Numbered from the stretch's first letter, positions 24,092 to 31,764 are shown. The stretch is 42,080 bases of DNA from Parvibaculum sp. (GCA_019635975.1 JAHBYM010000009.1:1-42080); one strand, 5' to 3'. Program-made: numbers and translations. The notes: generated by a model from the letters alone, not told the origin.

Positions 24092-26327
24092 TGATCGACC
24101 GCTGTTAAATCCCGTTCTTCGACTGAAGATGGACGGCAAACCTGAGCCCCAAGCCGGCGGCGGAAAAGGACGCGCAAGCATCGTAGTCGAGCGCCTCGCA
24201 GCGCAGCAACGCGTTTTGTCCGCGGCGGCACGCAATTTGTATCGTGACCGGGAGCGACTTCCGACATATGGCGGACGCACCCATTTACTCGTGCGTATGT
24301 TCGCAGAAGATTCGCTCGCACCTTCGCACACGCCCGACGATCTGTTCTCGAACGTGACCGGCTGCCAGTTGGTCGCACCATACCGGCACGGATATGTGGT
24401 GGAAGCGGAGATCGCGGCACTGCCGCGCTTAACAGCTGCGATTGAGAATCCTGTGAGCTTCGCGGTGCAATCGGACATCTCACGAGTATCGACCCTTGCT
24501 GCGTTTTCTACCGATGACCGGTTGCGCCATCACTCCGTCGAGCAACTCTGGAATGCCGCTCCTGCAAACGATGACGGCCGGTTGTTCGTGGTGTGGCTTG
24601 CGCCATTTCGCAATCGAGAAGCGCAAGAAGAAGTCTTGCGCGAGGTCGAAACACTGTCCAACCGCATCATGCTTCCGACCTTCACCGCGATCCAACTTAC
24701 GAGCCTTGGTGCCCCCGCGCCACCGGGTAGCCTGCCTACCACGCAGCGACAATCCAGCATCGCCCGCGCTATGCGTATGTACCGCAATACCGGGATCGGG
24801 CGTGCCACGGTGCGCATTCCGAGGATGGAAGCTCTGAACCAACTCGTCGCCTCGGGTGTTTCGCATCGTATCGATCCGGTAAGACCCATCCGGGTCGCAG
24901 CACCCGGCGAGGGGACCGAGCCACCGCCGCCATCGGTACCAGCGGATGCACCGATCGTAGGCGTGGTGGATGGCGGACTCCATGCGGCGAGTTATTCCGC
25001 AGCGGAAGCGTGGCGCGCGCCGCCGCTCGTTTCAGATGCGCAGGCGGACAGGCGGCACGGCAACGCCATCACCTCCCTCATCGTGCAGGGGCACGCTTGG
25101 AATACGAACCGTCCTCTCCCGGCGCTCACCTGTCGGGTCGGCACGGTTCAGGCAGTGCCGCATGAAACCGCAAACCGACGTTTCGATGAGCGCGAACTGA
25201 TCGAATACCTTGCTGCCGTGGTGCGCGCCCATCCCGAAACACATGTCTGGAATATCTCCGCCAATCAAGAAGGTCCGCAATTTGACCCAGACGAGATCAG
25301 CGTTCTTGGTCATGAAATTACCGAACTAGCGCGCGCGGCAAACATCCTTCCGGTGGTATCGGTCGGCAATGTGCGCAGCGGAACGCGCACTCGACTTAGC
25401 CCACCGGCCGATAGTGAAGCAGCTATCACCGTCGGGGGCCGTCAAGCGGACGCGCAAGGCCACCCGGCAGGCGCCTGCCCGCGATGCTTAACCGGGCCCG
25501 GCCCCGACGGCATGCTGAAGCCTGATGTCGCATGGTTCTCGGAACTTCGTATGATCGGCGGTGCGGTTGGCGCCGCGAGCAGCTATCCAACTGCACTGGT
25601 TTCTTCGCTTGCTGCACATACGTTTGCCAACCTCCGTGAGCCAACACCTGACCTTGTGAAGGCGTTGATGATCGACACAGGCGAGCGCAATGAGCATGAT
25701 GCGGGGCTCGGCTGGGGTACACCCTTTCACGGCACGCTGCCATGGTTATGCGAACAAGGGAGCGTCACGCTGGCTTGGCGGGCAAAGCTTCAACCAGGTG
25801 CCAACTATTACTGGAGTGGCATTCCGATCCCTCCGGAATTGGTCCGCAACGGCAAGCTCTATGGCCGCGCAAGTCTCACTGCGATCTTGCGCCCCCTAAT
25901 TTCGCCTTTCGCCGGCGCGAATTATTTTGCCTCGCGTCTGCAAACCTCGCTCCGGTATCCGACCGGCGCCGATGATTGGGAGCCGCTCGTCGGCAAGATG
26001 CTGGAATCGACGCTTAGGGAGCAGGACGCGCGAGAGGAACTCAAGAAGTGGCAGCCGGTGCGGCGTCATACCCGCGATTTCACGCACCGTGATGGCATCG
26101 CGTTCAATGGCACCCACCTACAACTCTACGCGCGCGTTTTTACACGGGATCTGTACCAATTCGGCTGGAACCATCACAGCCAGGTGGGCGAGCAGGATGT
26201 CGCGTTTGTGCTTACCCTCTGGAGCGGCGACGGCGGCAGTTCAATCTACAATTCAACCGTCAATGGACTTGGCAACTTCGTTGAAAGTGCGGTGATAAAC
26301 CAGGACATCGAATTGAAGAATGACTAG
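24084..26327 (+). CDS. Subtilisin-like (S8) serine protease paired with the AAA ATPase
   Basis: A 747-aa protein. About 290 residues precede the S8 domain, without a signal peptide, so it is likely cytoplasmic. The catalytic triad is Asp296 (VGVVDGG), His325 (RRHGNAITSLI) and Ser500 (ASSYPTALVSSLAAH, where the usual GTSMAAP is altered but alignable). An oxyanion Asn is probable in WNISANQ. VSVGNVRSG and AITVGG fit the S8 core. A C-terminal portion of about 200 residues (from WRAKLQPGANYYW) is beta-rich and may bind substrates. It overlaps the AAA gene by 8 bp. AAA-subtilase pairs occur on many mobile elements; their targets are largely unknown. Confidence 0.88.
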   Translation: MADDRPLLNPVLRLKMDGKPEPQAGGGKGRASIVVERLAAQQRVLSAAARNLYRDRERLPTYGGRTHLLVRMFAEDSLAPSHTPDDLFSNVTGCQLVAPYRHGYVVEAEIAALPRLTAAIENPVSFAVQSDISRVSTLAAFSTDDRLRHHSVEQLWNAAPANDDGRLFVVWLAPFRNREAQEEVLREVETLSNRIMLPTFTAIQLTSLGAPAPPGSLPTTQRQSSIARAMRMYRNTGIGRATVRIPRMEALNQLVASGVSHRIDPVRPIRVAAPGEGTEPPPPSVPADAPIVGVVDGGLHAASYSAAEAWRAPPLVSDAQADRRHGNAITSLIVQGHAWNTNRPLPALTCRVGTVQAVPHETANRRFDERELIEYLAAVVRAHPETHVWNISANQEGPQFDPDEISVLGHEITELARAANILPVVSVGNVRSGTRTRLSPPADSEAAITVGGRQADAQGHPAGACPRCLTGPGPDGMLKPDVAWFSELRMIGGAVGAASSYPTALVSSLAAHTFANLREPTPDLVKALMIDTGERNEHDAGLGWGTPFHGTLPWLCEQGSVTLAWRAKLQPGANYYWSGIPIPPELVRNGKLYGRASLTAILRPLISPFAGANYFASRLQTSLRYPTGADDWEPLVGKMLESTLREQDAREELKKWQPVRRHTRDFTHRDGIAFNGTHLQLYARVFTRDLYQFGWNHHSQVGEQDVAFVLTLWSGDGGSSIYNSTVNGLGNFVESAVINQDIELKND

Positions 26328-26513
26328 CCGAGAGCAGCAGTGCGAGCTCGTTGCGCTCGTTAATCTGATATGGACAACTCTTTGGAGAGACAATAGGAAC
26401 GTCCGCTTCTGGCGCGAACCCGCCATTCGTCCGGCGGGAAACGACAGTCCGCCTTGGGTGAAAACTAAACCCTGAACATTTGGACCGTTGTGTGAAACCA
26501 ATGACAGCTTCCC

Positions 26514-26543
26514 GGGTTCCGAAAACAAATCTTTTCGGAACCC
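26514..26543. terminator. Perfect 12-bp inverted repeat downstream of the protease gene
   Basis: GGGTTCCGAAAA and TTTTCGGAACCC are separated by CAAATC. The stem lies 187 bp after the protease stop. It has no T-run after the stem, so it may be a Rho-dependent pause, an attenuated terminator, or an end of a decayed element. Confidence 0.4.
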
Positions 26544-26650
26544 TCCGCACCCTGTCAATTGCCCCAGCTTTTCTGCGCATTTCACGGCGGACAATCTGGG
26601 GGGTTTTTGGAACCCTTAGGTGCCAACTCCGGTCGTGACATTCGCGTCAC

Positions 26651-26730
26651 TGACCGGCCCCCTGAGTTGTCCAGGTTCGGTGTTAGTTCAAGCCCTGCGG
26701 TAGCGCCAGCGTGTGCGCGCCCGGGTAGCG
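26651..26730 (+). repeat. Imperfect 80-bp direct repeat, copy 1
   Basis: It starts TGACCGGCCCCCTGAGT and includes TAGTTCAAGCCCTGC. About 80% identical by eye to 27244-27323. The two copies bracket the small minus-strand gene pair. It may be a remnant of an insertion-sequence end or an element duplication. Confidence 0.65.
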
Positions 26731-26732
26731 TC

Positions 26733-27014
26733 CTAATTTGAAAACGTGGACAAGACAGACGAGAGCGCGCCAAACGTTATTGAAATGGCGGTCCAAGTGG
26801 CGGCCCTTACATTGAGGGCGCCTGCTTTCCTGATCGTTTCAACAGTGGCGACTATCCAATGTGCCGCGCTCTGAGAGGGGTCAACGGGCTTCATCTGCTC
26901 GTATTCTTCCCACATAGGAATAACGTGCACCTTACTTGCTTTGTACCAATATCTCGCGGCAATGACCCCCGACGCAAAGGCTGCCATCGCAAGGGAGACA
27001 ACGAGGTACCTCAT
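26733..27014 (-). CDS. Hypothetical small membrane protein, 93 aa
   Basis: Not recognised as a named family. The N-terminus MRYLVVSLAMAAFASGVIAARYWY is a clear transmembrane segment or signal anchor. A soluble middle follows (KVHVIPMWEEYEQMKPVDPSQSAAH), and a second hydrophobic segment AATWTAISITFGALSSVLSTF ends the chain. The topology is therefore likely two-helix with the short loop on one side. The ATG overlaps the TGA of a smaller gene upstream (27011-27181) as ATGA, so the two are translated together. Possible small toxin, holin-like protein or accessory protein; no evidence selects among them. Confidence 0.7.
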   Translation of the reverse strand: MRYLVVSLAMAAFASGVIAARYWYKASKVHVIPMWEEYEQMKPVDPSQSAAHWIVATVETIRKAGALNVRAATWTAISITFGALSSVLSTFSN

Positions 27015-27181
27015 TTTGCCCTCTGCTCCACTACGGCAGCCGCTCGCACCGCGTCCTGAGGCGTGTTGATCGGAGGTACTAGCTCCACGGCAATGACCCG
27101 GCGCTTGCCGTCGTCTCGCTCATTGGACCATGCGAAGGCCCGTATAACCTTTGGATGCCCGGCTAGGTCAAGGACATGCAC
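27011..27181 (-). CDS. Hypothetical very small protein, 56 aa
   Basis: A GTG start at 27181 is preceded by GGGAGGG (27192-27186) at good spacing. The product starts MHVLDLAGHPKVIRAFAW and is charged and soluble, with NERDDGKRRVIAVELVPP as a strand-like middle. Its stop overlaps the start of the 93-aa membrane protein gene by 4 bp (ATGA), which supports real coding. The frame remains open upstream to 27281 without other start codons, and part of that overlaps the second 80-bp repeat. Function unknown. Confidence 0.55.
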   Translation of the reverse strand: MHVLDLAGHPKVIRAFAWSNERDDGKRRVIAVELVPPINTPQDAVRAAAVVEQRAK

Positions 27182-27243
27182 GGTTCCCTCCCGGACGGTT
27201 TCGCCTTTGAAGATCTCTGTAACGGAGGCAGACTGGACAAGCG

Positions 27244-27323
27244 TGACCGGCCCCCTGAGTGGTCCAAGTACAATGCTAGTTCAAGCCCTGCAGTAACGCT
27301 AGCGTGCGCGCGACGAGATAGCA
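27244..27323 (+). repeat. Imperfect 80-bp direct repeat, copy 2
   Basis: Second copy of 26651-26730, sharing TGACCGGCCCCCTGAGT and TAGTTCAAGCCCTGC with scattered mismatches. Confidence 0.65.
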
Positions 27324-27451
27324 CAAGCAGACGCTTTTCCGCTTCCAAGGTATTGTGAATACGACTAAGGGGAACTGATTCGGCGCCGCGCAGCTCGGGA
27401 TGGGCTGTAATCGTGCTGTCCTAACAACGCGTTCCGCACAGCGAGGATGCA

Positions 27452-29197
27452 ATGTCAATCGAGACCGTTGTTGCGCGCGTTCATGCTTCTCTCGACGAAA
27501 TCGAGAACATGGTATCAGGCGGGATAAATTTTCCGCTGGAAGCATATGTCGACGCGATAAGCCTCAACGCACTGTGTGGCGCACTTAGGGTCGCTCCGAA
27601 AGACTGGCGCGCAGACGAGTTGATGCGGATTCTTCTGATTCGCGACGGCCTGTACGACACTCGGAATCGGCTACGCGATGTAGGCGATGATGCCGAGCAC
27701 TCGCTCGAACGGCTCCTATCGGTCACTGACCGGCTCTATGCAGACCTTGAACGGGCACTTCGCGATCTGGACAAGAACGAGTTGGACGCAGCGCAGGGTA
27801 GTCTCGCAGAAATGCGGCGTGGACCGCAGATACCGTCCGCGACCATCGCGGGGACTCTGTCCAACATTGGTCAAGAGGCGAACGCTTTACTCGCGCAGAC
27901 CAGCGTCACGCACAACCACATCGAAGTGAACCTCCTTAGGATCGAGCGATCACAATTGAATGTTGATGTGAATGTCGTCGTTGAGCTTCTGAAGTCCGCT
28001 CAGCTAAAAATCAGACGACTGAGCGCCAATGTTTTCGCAATCAAGCTTCAGCTAGAACAGACTGTCATCTTTCAGGGGATTTATAAGTTCCTCACGAACG
28101 GCGCGGATAAAGTCGTCTCGGAATTGAAGGAGCTGGTCACTGAGATTAAGCGGGCATACGCAACGGCGACCGACTTCGTTTCAGATATAGTCAATTTGGC
28201 AGAGAAAGGGGGGCGCTTCTCGCGTCTAGTGGCGGACATGCTCGGTCACGCGTTCGGCGATGATACCGGCCCCGCCCCACGACACGTTGATTTTAGAGTC
28301 CAGAAATATCAACAAAGCGACGCTATTTTGAGTGGCTTGCATGCCGACGGGGCAAACGTGCTCCTCGGGAATAAGGACGGCTACTTGTGGACCATGGACG
28401 TTGATTCCGGAGCAGTGACGGAGCAAGAGAGGCTTGCCAACGCCGGAATAACGAGCATCGCAAAATTCGATTCGCAGTTTGAAAAGTACTTCGCCATCGG
28501 CACCGAGGATGGACTAGAGGTTACTTTCGCTGTCGGTCGGGCGCGAACTGGCTTTCAGGCCCCATATCGCGAGCACGTCGCGGCGGTCGCAACTCCTCGG
28601 TGGGGGGACGCCATAGTAACGGGGACACGCGACGGCATCGTGCGCCGTTGGTCGTTGGCTGGCGGCTTGTCGCAACACTCCCCGGAATCGACCCGGAAAA
28701 TCGACCGGAGTATTCAGCGGATGACCGTCCACGGGGAGCGCCTCATTGCTGCATCTGGCGAACATTTGCAGTTCTTAGACGAAGACCTGAATACGGTGCA
28801 ACGTGTCGGCGTTGACTTCAAAATCAGCGATATGGTGTTCGTGGGTAGAGATGCGATGATCGTCTGTGGCGCGGGGCACATTGCGCATGTGAATTTGCAG
28901 GGTGGTATCTATTCACGTTTTCTCATCTCGTCGTCCGAAGTCAAGTACTCCAGTCTTGCCGTTTTGGATGACGGGATTTTCTGCGTAGGCACGGAAGATG
29001 GGTTCATTTCTGCAATTGACTTTAGTTCCGGCGAAGAGATTGGACGCGTTGATGTAGGCTTTCCGGTGCGCGGGCTGCTAACTGCAAAGGGCAAGCTCAT
29101 TGCCTACGGCGGCGATTGGAAACGACGCGGCCGCTCCGCAGCAATCTTGAACTGGCGAGAGGTGATGGACGCCGACGCTGCGCGTGGTCTCGCTTAG
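27452..29197 (+). CDS. Helical-domain plus beta-propeller (WD40-like) protein, 581 aa
   Basis: No named family is recognised. Residues 1-290 are strongly helical, with coiled-coil-like LERLLSVTDRLYADLERALRDLDKNELDAAQGSLAEM and a stretch LEQTVIFQGIYKFLTNGADKVVSELKELVTEIK. Residues about 291-570 contain repeats of about 40 residues (ANVLLGNKDGYLWTMDVDSG, DAIVTGTRDGIVRRWSLAGG, DGIFCVGTEDGFISAIDFSSG) that fit a WD40/PQQ-like beta-propeller. No signal peptide is visible. GAGG lies six bases before the ATG. It could be a sensor-effector or scaffold encoded in the island, a layout seen in some bacterial conflict systems, but this is inference. A terminator-like hairpin lies about 200 bp downstream. 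Confidence 0.8.
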   Translation: MSIETVVARVHASLDEIENMVSGGINFPLEAYVDAISLNALCGALRVAPKDWRADELMRILLIRDGLYDTRNRLRDVGDDAEHSLERLLSVTDRLYADLERALRDLDKNELDAAQGSLAEMRRGPQIPSATIAGTLSNIGQEANALLAQTSVTHNHIEVNLLRIERSQLNVDVNVVVELLKSAQLKIRRLSANVFAIKLQLEQTVIFQGIYKFLTNGADKVVSELKELVTEIKRAYATATDFVSDIVNLAEKGGRFSRLVADMLGHAFGDDTGPAPRHVDFRVQKYQQSDAILSGLHADGANVLLGNKDGYLWTMDVDSGAVTEQERLANAGITSIAKFDSQFEKYFAIGTEDGLEVTFAVGRARTGFQAPYREHVAAVATPRWGDAIVTGTRDGIVRRWSLAGGLSQHSPESTRKIDRSIQRMTVHGERLIAASGEHLQFLDEDLNTVQRVGVDFKISDMVFVGRDAMIVCGAGHIAHVNLQGGIYSRFLISSSEVKYSSLAVLDDGIFCVGTEDGFISAIDFSSGEEIGRVDVGFPVRGLLTAKGKLIAYGGDWKRRGRSAAILNWREVMDADAARGLA

Positions 29198-29391
29198 CTC
29201 GCAGACCCGTTGCATGCCGTGCGCTCCTCGCTAAATGATAAACGGCATCGGCAGCAGCCCATAATGAACTCAGCGCTGTAAGATCGGCGATCTGAGCATG
29301 CATCGATCCATTCAAATTTGTTTGCAACCTGTTGCAAAGCGCAAGACTCATTGTTCGCAGCAGGCCCCGAACGCCTTTCGACAAAGCCAAT

Positions 29392-29417
29392 AAAAACCTC
29401 CCTAGTGAGGCTTTTTT
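29392..29417. terminator. Probable intrinsic terminator
   Basis: AAAAACCTC-N6-GAGGCTTTTTT forms a stem with one A-C mismatch and ends in T-runs on both strands, so it may act in both directions. It lies about 195 bp after the propeller gene and faces the replication-remnant frame from the other side. Confidence 0.6.
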
Positions 29418-29459
29418 CTTCAGGCCCGGTGGGGCACCAAAGAGCATGAACGTCCCCTG

Positions 29460-29741
29460 TCAAGCTTTGCCGGGGTTCTGGGAGCGTGTTTCTACGATGT
29501 CGTATAGTTGCCGGCGCGATTGCCGCTGATCGATCCGCACGCGGCCAAACAAAACTCTCCAACTCTCTCGCACTTTCGCGTTGTCGATGATTTCCACTAC
29601 CGACGCCGAAGGCGAGCGGCTTTCTAAGTTCTCTTCTCTAGAAGTTCTATTCTTATAGGGGGCAATTTTTGACCCTCCGGGGGTCAAATTCTGACCTAAG
29701 TATGGGGCAAGATTTGACTTACGTTTGCGTGTTTTGACCAC
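29460..29741 (-). pseudogene. Possible remnant of a replication-initiator-like protein (about 93 aa)
   Basis: The frame encodes KRKSNLAPYLGQNLTPGGSK, then IAPYKNRTSREENLESRSP, then VVEIIDNAKVRESWRVLFGRV. The motif S/Q-N/K-L/I-A/T-P occurs three times, at nucleotide spacings of 21 and 24 bases. Such short SN.TP-type repeats are familiar in linkers of some phage and plasmid replication proteins. Only this fragment is open; a stop is nine codons upstream, and no intact DNA-binding domain is present. The assignment is tentative, and a genuine small gene starting with GTG at 29741 is possible. The DNA repeats (29659-29719) could instead be iteron-like. Confidence 0.35.
29659..29719. repeat. Three iteron-like GGGG-N-CAA..TTTGAC repeats
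   Basis: Copies at 29659-29674 (GGGGCAATTTTTGACC), 29680-29696 (GGGGTCAAATTCTGACC) and 29704-29719 (GGGGCAAGATTTGACT). Spacing is a multiple of three, so protein-level repetition explains them as well as a DNA-binding array does. Confidence 0.5.
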
Positions 29742-29770
29742 CCATTCTTGTCGCTCTTACTCGGAGCGTG

Positions 29771-30400
29771 TCAGCAGCAAAGCGTGGTCGCAATGCTTGA
29801 AATCCCTCCTGTACAATCTCGCGCGCTCACTTTCTTGCGGAGCCCTATAATGATGCGCCGTGGACTATCTCTCCATCCGATGTTGAAAGTCGCGCACTGG
29901 CGAAAGAACATGATGCGATCAAAAGGCAGATGCTCCGAGGCCCAACCAGCTACTACCACCCCCGCATCATCGCGGTCTCCTGCCCGGCTCATAAGTGCAG
30001 GCAAAACAACGCACGCGCTTGCCCCCCTGTTGCCGTGTGCGTCGAGATGGTCCCAAATATGCGCCGCATAGTTTCGGCTGTTCGATGCACATTTCAGACC
30101 ATGAGCGTGTCCGAACGCGTTGAGTTCGGCGGAGCGGTATCCTGACCTTACGCGGATCGTGCCGAAGTGTTTTTGAAGCGGCTCCAAAATCTCAACGCAA
30201 AGCCGAGTGCCGTTTTCAACCGCGAGGTTGAGATCGTCCGGCTTGTTGATCATGCCGTGGGATTGAGCAATTTCGCTGTGCAGAAAGTCTCGCAGAAAGA
30301 ACGAAGGCGAAAGCCTAATTCGACCGATACGTTCCAGTTCACGAAAGAGCTTCAGAGACGTTGATGTAACCGCCTTAGAACCCTTCTCTCTCGTCAGCAT
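29771..30400 (-). CDS. M15-like peptidase (D-Ala-D-Ala carboxypeptidase-like fold)
   Basis: A 209-aa protein. FFLRDFLHSEIAQSHGM, then LCVEILEPLQKHFGTIRVRSGYRSAELN is the typical entry into the M15 peptidase domain (Peptidase_M15_3-like), where RSGYRS marks the strand before the zinc site. AAHIWDHLDAHGNRGASACVV carries the candidate zinc ligands (His, Asp), a variation on the usual SxHxxGxAxD. The last 35 residues are unlike the family and end in Cys-Cys, possibly a changed C-terminus. No signal peptide, so the role may be endolysin-like or cytoplasmic. The ATG overlaps the zinc-ribbon gene end by 7 bp, so both are cotranscribed. Confidence 0.7.
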   Translation of the reverse strand: MLTREKGSKAVTSTSLKLFRELERIGRIRLSPSFFLRDFLHSEIAQSHGMINKPDDLNLAVENGTRLCVEILEPLQKHFGTIRVRSGYRSAELNAFGHAHGLKCASNSRNYAAHIWDHLDAHGNRGASACVVLPALMSRAGDRDDAGVVVAGWASEHLPFDRIMFFRQCATFNIGWRDSPRRIIIGLRKKVSARDCTGGISSIATTLCC

Positions 30401-31170
30401 CCATCCTTCCCGCAGTCGTTGAGCTGCCGCTGGGCATGCACCCAGACTGCCACTGCGGCATTTATTTCGGCGTCGGTCATAGGAATGGACTTGGCGGCTT
30501 TTTTCTCGTCATCCCATATCCAAACGTTGCAAGCGGTTCGTGCGCCACAGGCCGAAATGCCCCCAGCGCGCCAGTCTGCGGCAGTTGAGCCTGGTTCGCA
30601 GGCCAAGAACTTGACGGCTCCAGCGTCTCCTATCGCCGAACATCGTGATGGCTGACCGTTCTCGGCAGCATCCGCACGCGCTTGTTCTGATCTGCTTATC
30701 GAGGTGGCAACCAAACTCATTGAAGCCGGGAACAACAAGTACAGAAACCACCCGAATGAGATAGCCACGAGTGCCCCCATGCCAAGGATCGGCAGCAGTC
30801 CGATTTTTGCGGCGGCATCATTCACGCTGCGTGGTTGCAATCCGCTGGACGGTTGGTCATTGGCCGCCAGACTAACCGTCGCATCGTGAGTATCGTTGGC
30901 AAGGACGCTTGTCAGGTCACCGCCGCAGAACCTGCAAACTCTGGCGTCGCGCCTGACAATCTCAGCGCAATGTGGGCATTTTTGTCCGCCCTGTCTGATC
31001 GCGCGGGCATCTATCTGGTCCTGATTTTTCGAAAGCAGGATCGAATGCGGGAAGGCGACGATCCAAAGCAGCGCTCCGTAGAGCCACCACACACCAAAGC
31101 TGCGCCCTTTTTCTCGGGCAATCACAGCCGGGATCAAACCTAAGACAATTGGCAACAGCAGGTAGATCAC
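30394..31170 (-). CDS. Zinc-ribbon membrane protein, 258 aa
   Basis: The N-terminus has two hydrophobic segments (MIYLLLPIVLGLIPAVIA and FGVWWLYGALLWIVAF), then a zinc ribbon with Cys65/Cys68 (CPHCAEIV) and Cys79/Cys82 (CRFCGGDL). A third transmembrane segment follows around 122-150 (IGLLPILGMGALVAISFGWFLYLLF). The C-terminal soluble domain contains several cysteines (SRCSAIG, LACEPG, SACGARTACNVW). Function is unknown. The start is GTG at 31170 with AAGGAG about nine bases upstream. The following M15-like gene overlaps its end by 7 bp. The XRE gene is divergent. Confidence 0.8.
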   Translation of the reverse strand: MIYLLLPIVLGLIPAVIAREKGRSFGVWWLYGALLWIVAFPHSILLSKNQDQIDARAIRQGGQKCPHCAEIVRRDARVCRFCGGDLTSVLANDTHDATVSLAANDQPSSGLQPRSVNDAAAKIGLLPILGMGALVAISFGWFLYLLFPASMSLVATSISRSEQARADAAENGQPSRCSAIGDAGAVKFLACEPGSTAADWRAGGISACGARTACNVWIWDDEKKAAKSIPMTDAEINAAVAVWVHAQRQLNDCGKDGC

Positions 31171-31261
31171 GGCCTGCCTCTCCTTAACAAGCTAGCCCCA
31201 TACCGGACTACAATACGGTTTTCTTTAATATAACACAGTACACTCCGTTCCCGAAAGATTT

Positions 31262-31282
31262 TCTCGGAACGAAACTCCGAGA
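31262..31282 (+). promoter_or_regulatory. Candidate XRE autoregulatory operator
   Basis: TCTCGGA-ACGAAAC-TCCGAGA: perfect 7-bp arms, 7-bp spacer, ending directly before the ATG of the XRE gene at 31283. XRE repressors commonly bind such dyads over their own ribosome-binding site or promoter. A TATAAC -10-like box lies at 31229-31234. Confidence 0.5.
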
Positions 31283-31675
31283 ATGGACACTAAACACGCA
31301 GTCGGCTCTAAGATTAGAATGCTCCGTAAACGGCGGATGCTTACGCAACCCGAATTGGCGGAAGCCATTGACCGGAGCGTCGATGCACTCTCAAACCTTG
31401 AGCGTGGCATTAGCTTGCCGAACTTCGAGACTTTGGAGCGGCTAAGTGCTGCGCTCGGCGTGCCGGTCAGAGACTTCTTTCCAGCCAGCCCGGAAGAGGA
31501 ACGCGACCCGAAGCGCGCAGCTCTGTTTGCACAGCTGAACGACTTGGCCCGCTCACTTCCGAACTCAGAGCTTGAATTGGCTGTGGCACAAATTGAGGTG
31601 TTGGCGAAGCGGCGACCGCAGACCACTCAGAAAGGCGCTAAATCTCCGGCGGCACGAAAACGCAGCGCTGATTGA
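31283..31675 (+). CDS. XRE-family helix-turn-helix regulator
   Basis: A 130-aa regulator with a standard HTH_3 domain at about 8-65: GSKIRMLRKRRMLTQPELAEAI, SVDALSNLERGISLPNFETLERLSAALG. A short dimerisation and linker region follows (LNDLARSLPNSELELAVAQIEVLAKRR) and a basic Ala/Lys tail. The family normally acts as a repressor. It sits 150 bp inside the right island edge and is divergent from the zinc-ribbon gene, so it may control that pair or the island. A 7-bp dyad directly before the start is a likely autoregulatory site. Confidence 0.93.
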   Translation: MDTKHAVGSKIRMLRKRRMLTQPELAEAIDRSVDALSNLERGISLPNFETLERLSAALGVPVRDFFPASPEEERDPKRAALFAQLNDLARSLPNSELELAVAQIEVLAKRRPQTTQKGAKSPAARKRSAD

Positions 31676-31741
31676 TACGTCCAGGCCTCAAAGACCGCTC
31701 TCGCACAGCCCCTCTTAGAGATCACCATTTGCGCTTCACAA

Positions 31742-31764
31742 TTGGTACACAGAACTGGTACACA
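31742..31764 (+). promoter_or_regulatory. Candidate integrase arm-type sites (right)
   Basis: TTGGTACACA (31742-31751) and AACTGGTACACA (31753-31764) are tandem copies. The second is identical to 5607-5618 near attL. They lie 62-84 bp inside attR, as expected for arm-type binding sites of the integrase. Confidence 0.4.

Larger units (their letters stand above)
26328..26732. other. 405-bp region with repeats; no gene called
   Basis: Overlapping short frames here have low-complexity, arginine- and serine-rich products of a kind that often reflects non-coding DNA. Notable structures are a perfect 12-bp hairpin at 26514-26543 and the first copy of an 80-bp repeat at 26651-26730. Nothing else is recognised. 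Confidence 0.5.

Noticed and set aside
26253-26594. Short minus-strand frames with serine/arginine-rich products
   Set aside because: They overlap the protease 3' end and a hairpin; composition is typical of spurious frames.
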